Shown: in pieces, positions 1 through 10,978 of the stretch
How the letters are laid out: every line of letters begins with the position of its first letter
How positions within the stretch are numbered: position 1 is the first letter of the stretch
From: Prochilodus magdalenae
Lineage: Eukaryota; Chordata; Actinopteri; Characiformes; Prochilodontidae
Length of the DNA: 64,000 bases
Assembly: GCA_024036415.1 (NCBI GenBank)
Contig: JAMWET010006576.1
Coordinates: 1-64,000, forward strand
Direction: 5' to 3'
Made by a program: the position numbers and the translations under genes
The notes under the pieces: generated by a model
Database searches by the model: none
The model's input: the letters and a program-made list of their open reading frames with translations, nothing else
What the model was told of the DNA's origin: nothing

Positions 1-359
1 GGTATATTTTGGTGATGATGGTATGAACAGACGCCTAAGATAAAAAGAAATCTGCAGATCGTGAAGAGGTCTAATGTTTTAAAGGATGCTACATATATAA
101 AATATAGGACAATGTATGGTGGGAAAATGGTTTTGTGGATAATATCGACACTGTAGAGAGATACTAAACGACCGGGCCGCGTGAAAGCGTTGCTGTGTTG
201 TGAGTGTTTGCGAGAGAGGTCCACACTGAGAGCCTGCAGAGTTACTACGATGTTTTAGCTAGCTGTTACTGCAGACTGACTACGACAACAAGCTCATTAA
301 CTTACACCTGAACAGGAGCTGCGCACAATAAGGAGACTCGCTGGAGGACATTAATAAAT
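1..359. other. Unassigned flank
   Basis: Unique-looking, moderately AT-rich sequence with no recognisable gene or repeat. Whether it is 5' flank or upstream gene tail cannot be told. Confidence 0.4.
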
Positions 360-735
360 ACTCTGTCTCACTCACCCTCTCTCTCCTCTCTCTCTTCTGT
401 TTATCTTCTGTTTTCTTATATCTTTTCCTTCTTTTCTTCTAGATCTCTTTGTCGCTTTGTCCGTTTCTCTCTCTCTTTTTGTTTCGTCTCTTTTGGTTCC
501 TATTTCTTTATTGTTCTCTGCATAGTTTTCTCTCGTTTCTTCTCTTGTTCCTCTTGCTTTCTTTCCTCTTGCTCTTTTTCCTCTAACTCTTTTTTACTCT
601 TTATTTACTTCTTAGTGTCTTTCCTCTTTAACAATTTATTTCTTTTTCATTTATTTCTCTAACTTTTTCATTTGTTCTATTTCTCTCTCTTTCCTCTCTC
701 ACTATTTCTCTGTCTCTCTCTTTTTTACTCTCTCT
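360..735. repeat. Polypyrimidine (CT/T-rich) low-complexity tract
   Basis: About 375 bases are almost only C and T on the + strand, with CTCTCT and TTTCTT blocks, and the tract then grades into TG-rich sequence to about 845. It explains the short spurious open frames on both strands here. Confidence 0.8.
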
Positions 736-849
736 TTTTTATGTATTTCTGCCCTCTTTGATTAAATTTTTCCGTATGTGTGTGTTGATTGTGGTGTGTT
801 TGGGTTGTGTGTGTTGGTTGTGTGTTGTATGTGTGTTGATGTGTACTTT

Positions 850-2600
850 CTTTTCTTTATGTTCTCTCACTGTAATCATTTCTCGCTCTTTCCACTCCAT
901 GATGCACATTATGATGCCGTTTTTTAGTTTGCAACTACTTTTCATCCATGCACTCACACACTACACTTACAAACCCTTCTCTCCTCTCTTCTCTGAATTA
1001 ACTGGACACAACTTAATTGTGCCTTCCACGAGCGAGAGAGAGAGAGAGAAAAGAGAGATAGAGAAACTAAAGATGGCTTGCTAATTCCAGCTTGTCCTGT
1101 GAACCGGTGAATAGCAATGTTTTTGTTATGGAGTGTCCTCCATTAGCATAATCGTCTGGCTGGAGGCGGCCCAGCTGGGAGGCCTTCATAAAGCGTAAAC
1201 AGACAACATAGAGGAAAAAGGGGGCCTGAAAGCGGTTAATGAAAGAGTGGAAGTGGATTCGTGGAAATACAGAGACAGATCGATCCAAAGAAAAAAATCT
1301 GTGAAGAGAGCAGGCTTGGGACTGAAAACAAAATGCCTTTTAGATCTCATGTCCTTCTATGGAAAAAAATCTCAATTAACCATAACTGAAGGACAAGGAC
1401 CACAGTGTCATACCAGTATCAGCGGCTTTTTCTTGCTGTACCCCAGTTTTATTCTGAGACGTCCAAGTTCAGATGAGCTCTGCATCTTCTGTCTCTTTCT
1501 GTCAGGGGTTGACCAATGCGAGAGGGCTGCTTAAAAGGCTCACATACTGATTTAATTTTGCTTCAGAAAGGCACGAGAAACAACAAGTTCCACCGCTGAA
1601 TTTTTTCATACAATAAGCAGGAATGCCTGACCATTAGTACCGCTAGCTTCAGTTCAGACTGATTAGTGTTACCGCAGCATTTTGGTGATGATTTGTGGAA
1701 GGATGCTCTTCCTTAAATATTTCACTGAACATTTGAGCTTCATATTGTCCAAAGTACTCGAGCAGAATTTTCATATTTCACATGCTAGCCGGTTAAGATT
1801 GTTCAGCATCATGGCAGATGGGCACTTTGCAAGACAATGCTTGTGGTTCCATTTCAAGTCGTTTCAGTCAATTTTTAGCATTTGTTGACAGTTTTTATTA
1901 GAAAGTTTGAACATCACTAATCGGTTTTACTTTCCCATTAAATGTGTGTATAACATCCTCGTGATTGGATATTGCTACACTTTATTATACTGATCCTATC
2001 ACTTGGATGCCATTTTGTATCTTGCAAAACCGCATTCGGCATCTGTGTGTGCAAAGAACTAGGATCCTCTTAGATTGGTCACCTTGGATAACAGCCGTTA
2101 CTGGCTTTCTGGATATCTTTGATGCAGTAAATGAATTAACTAGCTCATGTTCAGAAACTATTTGTCAGGATCAAACAAACAATCCTGGACTTCATGATAC
2201 AGCATTAGCAAAGACAAGAAGAAGAGTCACAAGTGATAACAATGCTCGTTCCAGTGTATGTATGTGTTTAATATACGGCAGCCCTGGAAAAGGATTAGTG
2301 CCATTGTACTGAGCTCCTGCCGCTTTTTTTAAACTGCACTTGTTTTGCCTTGTCTTTGTTAACAGTACCCACGTACAAATGAGTCACACCTATTAACAGT
2401 GTAATATACTGGCAGAACGATTCTTCATGCCTGCAGGGTAATACGGATAATCCTGCTGGACATGTTTTAAAGGCTAATGCTTTTTTTTTTTCTGGTCTAT
2501 TTTTTTCTGAAACCACTGCTTTTGTGTTCAAGCTTGCTGTTAATTTCTAGCATATTTATGACTGGATGCATCTCTCTTGTGTCTTCTCAGCAGGGTTTTC
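850..2600. other. Unassigned 5' flank
   Basis: No coding exon, RNA gene or clear mobile element was recognised. A GA dinucleotide stretch occurs at 1033-1062. Open frames here are under 120 codons and show no family resemblance. Confidence 0.4.
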
Positions 2601-2639
2601 CTTATTCAACGCTTCAGGGTTCGGCCGCAGGCTGATGAT

Positions 2640-2714
2640 GTCACAGTGGAGGTGCTGAGAAGGAGGCGGTGGCCTCCTCTCAGAGCCCCGCCCAATGACC
2701 AATAACGAGCCGTC
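2640..2714 (+). promoter_or_regulatory. galnt1: Candidate galnt1 promoter (GC box, paired CCAAT boxes, CRE-like site)
   Basis: A short GC-rich island in otherwise AT-rich DNA contains a CRE-like TGATGTCA (about 2635-2642), a GC box GCCCCGCCC (2685-2693) overlapping CCCAATGACCAAT (2691-2703), which gives two CCAAT boxes in tandem. No TATA box is visible. It lies about 3 kb upstream of the exon that carries the galnt1 start codon and on the same strand. Mammalian GALNT1 has noncoding sequence upstream of the start-codon exon, so a promoter here is plausible, but no transcript evidence can be seen from sequence alone. Confidence 0.35.
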
Positions 2715-2780
2715 AGGAGAGCGCATAGGATTTACTGGAGTGCTGGAGGACAGCGAGGCAGACAACAGCTCACAGATAGA
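2715..2780 (+). other. galnt1: Candidate noncoding first exon of galnt1
   Basis: Sequence just downstream of the CCAAT/GC-box cluster ends at a strong splice donor, AGA|GTGAGC (donor GT at 2781-2782). If transcription starts near 2700-2740 this would be a short 5' untranslated exon spliced to the acceptor at 5851-5852. The 5' end is arbitrary because no initiator could be fixed. This is inference from motif arrangement only. Confidence 0.3.
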
Positions 2781-4440
2781 GTGAGCTTTCACCTATTTTC
2801 AGCTGTGAACAGAAAATGCTAAATCTACCCGTCCCCGTCCCCACCCAAACATATTCTATCCCATCCCATCGAAACAATATTTCATCCCATCCATTCCAAA
2901 CATATCCCGCCCCATTACCGTTCAGTGGGAAGCGTTGGGCTTCTGTCCCGTGCAGTTGCGATGATACAGGGATGAGGGGCTTGTGTGCTGAAAGTTATGC
3001 ACCAAAATTAATCTGGCATTCATGAAGCCTGTGCTGTGTCTGTAAATTTGTGTCGCGATATGGGAACAGTTTTTCTATTGTCCCAGGTCAACATGAACGA
3101 TCACCAGCAAAGCTCAATATTTAAAAACAACTGTTTTGACCTTGGCAATGTAAAATCCAGTGGTCTAAAACGTAGACACAGTGTCTTTGATCTAAAATGA
3201 AAAATAGTTTCAAATAAAAGCCTGCTAGGATTTGGGTGTGTTTCAGGCTTTTAATTGATGTTTTGTAAGGCTCAAGGCATATTGGGATTTTTTTTTTTTT
3301 CATGCTGTTCAGCTCATTGTTGATTATTCAAATCAGCTGTGTTAGCACCAAGGAAGAGCACGGCGCAAGCCGTCCAGGTGATTTATTCAGTGCATGGAGA
3401 ACAGAGTCGCTGTGCAGGGTGTTCTTGTCCATAATGAAAACCAAGGCTGGTGATTGCAAAATGTTCATTTTGTCTGATTTGTGTGCTAGTTTGGTAAGCC
3501 TGGCTGCAGTGGGCTGTGTTCTTCCCCTGGGTGATGTGCCATTGACTGGTGAGGCAGAGGAAGGATGAGAGAGAGAGGCTATGGATTATGAGAGACCAGC
3601 GAAGCATATTAGCTGTGTAGACAGAAGTGTCTGTGTGCCTCATCTGGAATAGCTGAGAAGCAGTCAAGCGTGGTGGGCGCAGATATGCTTCGACAAGATG
3701 GGGGAAAAACCTGGCAGCTATCGTCTCCTAATAACAAAAAGCATCTCACAATCCCACACATCAGTTCTCTAGCCTGAATCTTAGGTACCTAGATCCATTG
3801 GCTAACCATGACTATTAAAGCTAGGCACTCAGTTTAAGAGTCAAAACTCACTCACTCACTTGATTGACAGAAACCACCCCACAAGCTGGGACCCCTATGG
3901 GGTTCTAGTAATCTGTTTGAGGAAAAATGTATATATATAAACTTATATTAAACATGGCGTACCCATTCATATTCATAGTCCATATGTACTTCTAATACAT
4001 ATTATGTTCTAGCCTATTGGAGCCTTCTGCCTTCTCAGCTCAAATCTCACACCTCATTCGGCTAATCGAGACAACTGAATCAGTCCATTGGATGAATCAT
4101 GGGGGTGGGTGATTAGCTAAAGCTAAAGTTCATAGAAAAGGTAGATCTCAGAAGCCACAAGCCTGGTCACCCCTGATCTAAGACTTCAGTAAAGCTCTGC
4201 CACTTCCCTAATTTTATCCTAAGAACCTTCCGTTTTCGAAGTCCCTGACCAATAGGAGAGGCTATATCTATATACCTAAGTAGGATAGCCAGTTTAAAAG
4301 GAAGCCTGACCACCTTTCCACTTAGCCCATGTGGTGTTGCGGGTGCAGGAAGGCTCAATGCTTGGAAATTCCTTGAAATTTGCTAAGTATGCCTCTATTA
4401 AAAATCACTGACACACAGCTTCTGTTGGCAGCGATTAAGT
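2781..4440. other. Unassigned, possible first intron
   Basis: Contains short CCATCC/CCC-rich stretches (2825-2920) and a T run at 3287-3300. No feature was recognised. If 2715-2780 is a noncoding exon, this is its intron. Confidence 0.35.
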
Positions 4441-4448
4441 TTTAACAA

Positions 4449-4835
4449 CATACACTGATCATCAAAAAAAACAGCTGCATCCAGCAGGAATCAACCAGGA
4501 AACCTTGTGGGGTAGGTTTTGACATTATGCATATTGACTCATGAGATATGCAGATGTTTTAAGTTTCACTCCTATATAAGATTGTCCTGTTGCGGATGCC
4601 TATTCATTCTAATTCCTGGCTGTTTGCGTTGGTAGGCATCCTTTACTGTCCAGAAGGCCTGTTGGCACTACACCTTGACCCTACTGCAAAATGTGCAGGA
4701 GTTGCCATAAAGATATTCAGCTGCATGGGATGGATTTAATCGCAGGACACATTAGGAACCGCTACAACTCCCATGCTGAGATGTCTGCGTGTGGCATTAC
4801 GCAAAGTTGGTGGCCCACCACCCTATGAGAGGACA
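4449..4835 (+). mobile_element. Degenerate Tc1-like transposon relic (family B)
   Basis: It begins with TACACTGATCATCAAAAAAA, close to the terminus-like TACACTCATCAGCAAAAG at 43677. At 4690-4800, reading on the + strand, it has a frame-broken match to a Tc1-type transposase C terminus (AAWDG, then N/LYNS-like remains) also seen on the minus strand at 43785-43900. The central transposase is missing and stops occur, so it is a dead fragment. Confidence 0.5.
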
Positions 4836-4869
4836 CTACTTATATGTTGGAAAAGTTCAAAAAGCAGAG

Positions 4870-4990
4870 GCCAAAAATATTAAACAAAACCCAAACTAAC
4901 TCCAAACCCAACCATAACCACAATCTTAACCAAACAAAAAGCAGATACACACATACACAAAATACCGTAGCCTAACTTCCTAACTAACAC
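4870..4990. repeat. Fish interspersed repeat fragment, AACCC/TAACC-rich
   Basis: AACCCAACCATAACC-like runs resemble the reverse complement of the TTAGGGTTAGG-containing repeat near 35200. Degenerate, and the family is not named. Confidence 0.3.
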
Positions 4991-5852
4991 CCAATACTAG
5001 CAGAAACAGGGTGTGTAAATAAAGAGGCACTTACCCCATTCCGGCAAGGGTTTTCATTAAAACAAAGAAAGTATTTACAGTGATGAACAAGGGCCAAAGT
5101 TACAAACAGTGTTTCCAAAACAGACCACTACTGATCCTAACACCATCAGCTTTAAAAAGCAGAACACACAAGCCATAACAGCATAGCGGTCTACCGTGCC
5201 CAAAGCTGAGCAGGGTCTTCTTCCCATATAGTTTCCCAACCTCTTTTAGCACAGAAAAGCATAGAAACAATGACGCATCTGTAAAACAACACAATATAGT
5301 ATATAGTGTTTGATCTTTTGCTACACCCACACATCTGCTGCCTGTGGGCTGCTGGATTGGGCCCTTTGTATTTGGAACCATGAAGTGTCCACTGCGGTGT
5401 TGTGGTTTAGAGAGTCCACCAAAAGAAAACACATAACACTGGGAACACACAGGGATCTGCAGAACAGAACACACTCACTCACACTGAGATGCCCAGATGC
5501 TGAAATAACAAGAACACTGTGTGTGTGGGTGTAGGGGTAATTCGCATCTAGGTTATCTTTCAGCTTCATGTTCAGTTGTATTTAGTAAGGGGTTTTTTTG
5601 GCTGAAACTGACAAACACAGACTGAGCATCCTATACAGGCATCTTGACAGTGGACCATCAAAATTAGGTGTGACTGTTTTAAGCGTAAGTAATAAGTATC
5701 CACAAAATGTTTTATTTATCTTTTAGGCCCTGCTTACAACGGCCATCGATTGCTCTCTCTTAAAACCTGTCTGATCCCTAGATTTTCAGTGCTGTGTTCC
5801 CTAGTGTGAAGATTGTATATGTGCATGACCACTGTCTCCTCCTGTATTCCAG

Positions 5853-6007
5853 GTGTGAAGATTGAGGACGTTGCCGTACTGTAAGGTAGTGATGGCTACC
5901 TCTCTGGTGTGGGTGATGCTGGGATTATGTTCATCCCCTCCTTTACTTCAGCGAATGCAAACAAGTGTGATTGAGAAGAAAGAGAGGGGTCTACCGGGAA
6001 GAGACAC
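5853..6007 (+). CDS. galnt1: galnt1 start-codon exon: cytoplasmic tail, Golgi membrane anchor and start of stem (carries small insertions)
   Basis: The exon lies between an acceptor (TATTCCAG, AG at 5851-5852) and a donor (GTATGT at 6008). Read with local frame corrections it matches the N terminus of GALNT1: a short cytoplasmic tail with PYCKVVMATSLVWVML-like residues (5873-5920), a hydrophobic type II signal anchor, then the stem start YFSEC, CNKCDEKKERGLP (5945-5993). As written, the exon cannot be translated: an extra T splits the ATG at 5861-5864, and further extra bases occur near 5921-5926, 5933-5944, at the AAAC (5959-5962) and at the ATT (5970-5972). About seven net extra bases were counted against the expected reading. 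The leftover phase at the 3' end also fails to match the next exon by one base. Since the other three exons are intact, consensus sequence error is more likely than true decay, but a pseudogenised or alternative exon is not excluded. The product would be anchored in the Golgi membrane. Confidence 0.75.
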
Positions 6008-6013
6008 GTATGT

Positions 6014-7618
6014 ATAAATCCTACACAACACATGTATCACATTCAGGACAGACAGACAGATAGATAGATAGATAGCTAGATACATAAGTGTCAGCTCTCA
6101 GCATTAAATAATAACCTGTCGAGATATACAATATCTCACTTTTTTACAATAAGGGCACGAATATATACAAGAAAGGTTTGTCGATAATACAAATAATCCA
6201 TTATTTATTAAATATCATTATTTTTTTTAATATATACATATTGGTTTCATGAGATTCACAGGCCTGCGGCTAGCTAGTTAGCATGGCTAGCTTAAATTAA
6301 TTGCAGTTAATTTATGTGCTTACACAAAACTCACAAAATTTCAGCTTTCAAACCAAGCGTGTAGATCGCTTGCAAACAGGAAATGTCCTGGCGGATCCAA
6401 AAGCCCCGTGACAATCAGAATAACAGAGCCTGAGGTTCAAACTGCATTCTCTCCACAAGACATCACCTGAATACCGGGTCCCCCCCCCCCCCCCCCGAAG
6501 TGAGCAAGTTTCATTTTCAGATGGGGAGAGAAGTCCTATGATATGCATTTATTGACAAGTGAAAAAAAATGGCAGTACATTGCTAAATGAGGGCAAAATG
6601 AAAAAAAAAGCTTTGCCTAGTCCGCCGCCGTCAGTAGACTAGTGAAGGACTGGAGGAAGGTCTTATAAAGGAAATGAATCAAACTGAAAATTTTTTTATA
6701 GTGTTTTTTGTTCACCATAGGTGAAAATGGATGGTGCCTCACCAGTCTCTCAAATGGTGCAGGAGGGTGTAGATCCAGGGCTCTTTTCTCTGGTTGAGAG
6801 TGTGTGGACCTGTCACAAGCACGACTTGTACCTTAAACCTTAAAGGCCTAAAGGCCTACTTGCAGCATTTTGCATTGGAATTAAAGCATTTGGCTACTGG
6901 TAAAGTCAAAAATTCTAAAAATTCATTAAGAGTCCATGATCTCCAAAATTGGGTTTTAAGTCTTGTGTTTTAAGTGCACAAGACATCGAAAACCTTAAAC
7001 TGCATAATATATCATACAAAAGGATATGGAGGGTGTTTGGAAACTTTTGAATGAAAGATGACTTGTTACACCAGTGCACTAGAACAACTATTCAGCATTC
7101 CAAAGCCAAGACAGAGTCCTTTAAGGGTGTTTTACCCTTGCAGGCTTTTCTGATGCTAATTGCTGAGTTTTGTTGTTTTTCGTGGTAATATGCTCCTCTC
7201 CTGGGAGGCATTATTTTACTTCCTCACTTGTTTTGTTTTTTCTGTCCCTAATAATTCCTGCCACTGAATCTGTTCTTTCAGGGATTCTATCTGCCACACA
7301 GCCTGTGTGTGTCCTGATAAGGCGAAATATAATATGGACCACTATCAAACGTGTGTGTGTGTGTGTGTTGGGGGGGGCAAACCAATGCCCAAAAATAAAA
7401 GGGAGCAATTATTGATTTTGTGTGAATGTGTGTGTGAGAGAGAGAGATAGACGAAAGAGAGAGAAAGAGAACAGCAGTGGTAATCTGGAATGGGATCTGA
7501 AATGGCATGACCTAAAAGAGAAGCGACTCATATGACCAAGCAGGGCATCATTTTAGCATACCACGTTGCCACAAGTGTCGGGTGGACAGGATTTTAAACC
7601 AAATGATGTGTCCCTTTT
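6014..7618. other. galnt1 intron sequence, mostly unique
   Basis: Holds a short GATA run (6051-6075), a 16-base poly-C run (6481-6496, a quadruplex-prone poly-G on the other strand), a GT run (7350-7368) and a GA run (7432-7470). Nothing coding was recognised. Confidence 0.5.
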
Positions 7619-7620
7619 AG

Positions 7621-10600
7621 AGCATTAATGTCTTTCTACCTACTATTACTCCTACAGCTGCTGCTGTGGTTACTGCAGCTACCAGTAGTACTAGTTCTGC
7701 TGCTGCTGCTACTTCTGCTAATGCTACGAGTACTCATTCTGCACCTACTGCTACTTCTAGTGCTACACCTAATAATGCTGCTACTACTTCTAGTTCTACA
7801 CCTAATAATGCTGCTACTACTTCTAGTGCTACACCTAATAATGCTGCCTATATTCTAGTGCTAATCTAATAATGATGCTACTACTTCTAGGTCTACACCT
7901 AATAATGCTGCTTCTACTTCTAGTGCTACACCTAATAATGCTGATACTACTTCTAGTGCTACACCTTAATAATGCTGCTACTACTCTAGGTCTACACCTA
8001 ATAATGCTGCTACTACTTTCTAGTGTAACCTACTTGACTATACTTCTACACCTCATAATACTGCTACTAACTTCTAGTGCTACACCTAAATGATCGCTGC
8101 TACTACTTCTAGGTCTACCTAATACTGTGCTAATCAACCAAATTCTAGTCTACACCTAATAATACGCTTTACTACTAGACCTAATATGCTGCTACACCTA
8201 ATAATGCTGCTACTACCTCTAGTGCTACACCTAATAATGCCGCTACTACCTCTAGTGCTACACCTAATAATTCTGCTACTGCAGCTGCTGCTACTAGTGC
8301 TACACCTAATAATGCCGCTACTACTTCTAGTGCTACACCTAATAATGCTGCTACTACTTCTAGTGCTACACCTAATAATGCTGCTACTACTAGTGCTACA
8401 CCTAATAATGCTGCTACTACTTCTAGTGCTACACCTAATAATGCTGCTACTACTAGTGCTACACCTAATAATGCTGCTACTACTTCTAGTGCTACACCTA
8501 ATAATGCTGCTACTACTTCTAGTGCTACACCTAATAATGCTGCTACTACTTCTAGTGCTACACCTAATAATGCTGCTACTACTAGTGCTACATCTAATAA
8601 TGCTGCTACTACTTCTAGTGCTACACCTAATAATGCTGCTACTACTTCTAGTGCTGCACCTAATAATGCTGCTACTACTTCTAGTGCTGCACCTAATAAT
8701 GCTGCTACTACTTCTAGTGCTGCACCTAATAATGCTGCTACTACTTCTAGTGCTACACCTAATAATGCTGCTACTACTTCTAGTGCTACACCTAATAATG
8801 CTGCTACTACTTCTAGGTCTACACCTAATAATGCTGCTACTACTTCTAGTGCTACACCTAATAATGCTGCTACTACTTCTAGTGCTACACCTAATAATGC
8901 TGCTACTACTAGTGCTACACCTAATAATGCTGCTACTACTAGTGCTACACCTAATAATGCTGCTACTACTAGTGCTACACCTAATAATGCTGCTACTACT
9001 TCTAGTGCTACACCTAATAATGCTGCTACTACTTCTAGGTCTACACCTAATAATGCTGCTACTACTTCTCGTGCTACACCTAATAATGCTGCTACTACTT
9101 CTAGTGCTACACCTAATAATGCTGCTACTACTTCTAGGTCTACACCTAATAATGCTGCTACTACTTCTAGGTCTACACCTAATAATGCTGCTACTACTTC
9201 TAGTGCTACACCTAATAATGCTGCTACTACTTCTAGGTCTACACCTAATAATGGTGCTACTACTTCTAGTGCTGCACCTAATAATGCTGCTACTACTAGT
9301 GCTACACCTAATAATGCTGCTACTACTAGTGCTACACCTAATAATGCTGCTACTACTTCTAGGTCTACACCTAATAATGGTGCTACTTCTAGTGCTACAC
9401 AGAATAATGCTGCTGCAACTTCAAGTGTTACACCTAATAATGCTGCTGCTACAGCTGCTGCTACTACTAGTGCTACACCTAATAATGCTGCTACTACAGC
9501 TGCTGCTACTTCTAGTGCTGCACCTAATAATGCTGCTACTACTAGTGCTACACCTAATAATGGTGCTACTACTAGTGCTACACCTAATAATGCTGCTGCA
9601 ACTTCAAGTGCTACACCTAATAATGCTGATGCTACAGCTGATGCTACTACTAGTGCTACACCTAATAATGCTGCTACTACAGCTGCTGCTACTTCTAGTG
9701 CTGCACCTAATAATGCTGCTGCTACTAGTGCTACACCTAATAATGCTGCTGCTACAGCTGCTGCTACTACTAGTGCTACACCTAATAATGCTGCTACTAC
9801 TAGTGCTACACCTAATAATGCTGCTACTACTAGTGCTACACCTAATAATGCTGCTACTACTTCTAGTGCTACACCTAATAATGCTGCTACTACTTCTAGG
9901 TCTACACCTAATAATGCTGCTACTACTTCTCGTGCTACACCTAATAATGCTGCTACTACTTCTAGTGCTACACCTAATAATGCTGCTACTACTTCTAGGT
10001 CTACACCTAATAATGCTGCTACTACTTCTAGGTCTACACCTAATAATGCTGCTACTACTTCTAGTGCTACACCTAATAATGCTGCTACTACTTCTAGGTC
10101 TACACCTAATAATGGTGCTACTACTTCTAGTGCTGCACCTAATAATGCTGCTACTACTAGTGCTACACCTAATAATGCTGCTACTACTAGTGCTACACCT
10201 AATAATGCTGCTACTACTTCTAGGTCTACACCTAATAATGGTGCTACTTCTAGTGCTACACAGAATAATGCTGCTGCAACTTCAAGTGTTACACCTAATA
10301 ATGCTGCTGCTACAGCTGCTGCTACTACTAGTGCTACACCTAATAATGCTGCTACTACAGCTGCTGCTACTTCTAGTGCTGCACCTAATAATGCTGCTAC
10401 TACTAGTGCTACACCTAATAATGGTGCTACTACTAGTGCTACACCTAATAATGCTGCTGCAACTTCAAGTGCTACACCTAATAATGCTGATGCTACAGCT
10501 GATGCTACTACTAGTGCTACACCTAATAATGCTGCTACTACAGCTGCTGCTACTTCTAGTGCTGCACCTAATAATGCTGCTGCTACTAGTGCTACACCTA

Positions 10601-10965
10601 ATAATGCTGCTGCTACAGCTGCTGCTACTACTAGTGCTACACCTAATAATGCTGCTACTACAGCTGCTGCTACTTCTAGTGCTGCACCTAATAATGCTGC
10701 TGCTACTAGTGCTACACCTAATAATGCTGATGCTACAGCTGATGCTACTACTAGTGCTACACCTAATAATGCTGCTACTACAGCTGCTGCTACTTCTAGT
10801 GCTGCACCTAATAATGCTGCTGCTACTAGTGCTACACCTAATAATGCTGCTGCTACAGCTGCTGCTACTACTAGTGCTACACCTAATAATGCTGCTACTA
10901 CAGCTGCTGCTACTACTAGTGGTAGTGCTCCCTTTGCTGTTACTGGTGCTATGTCTGGTGTTAGT
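7621..10965 (+). repeat. 33/30-bp minisatellite with a mucin-like open frame
   Basis: The basic unit is AATAATGCTGCTACTACTTC followed by TAGTGCTACACCT (33 bp). Variants lack three bases (30 bp), read GGTCT for GTGCT, or carry an inserted ACAGCTGCTGCT. Because all units are multiples of three, two forward frames stay open. One reads IMLLLLLVLHL repeats (8186-10978). The other reads NNAATTSSATP / NNAATTSATP and is open from 8188 to the stop at 10966-10968, and also over 7621-7866. The patch 7850-8185 is full of small insertions and deletions. About 890 bp is duplicated with an 861-bp offset. The array sits wholly in a galnt1 intron, on the coding strand. The open frames follow automatically from the period, so no gene is called. 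Confidence 0.9.
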
Positions 10966-10978
10966 TAACTTGGTCTAA

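Noticed and set aside
8186..10978. 930-codon open frame of Leu/Val/His/Ile/Met repeats
   Set aside because: It is one of two forward frames kept open only because the repeat units are multiples of three bases. IMLLLLLVLHL-type repetition has no protein family, and the frame starts inside the noisy part of the array.
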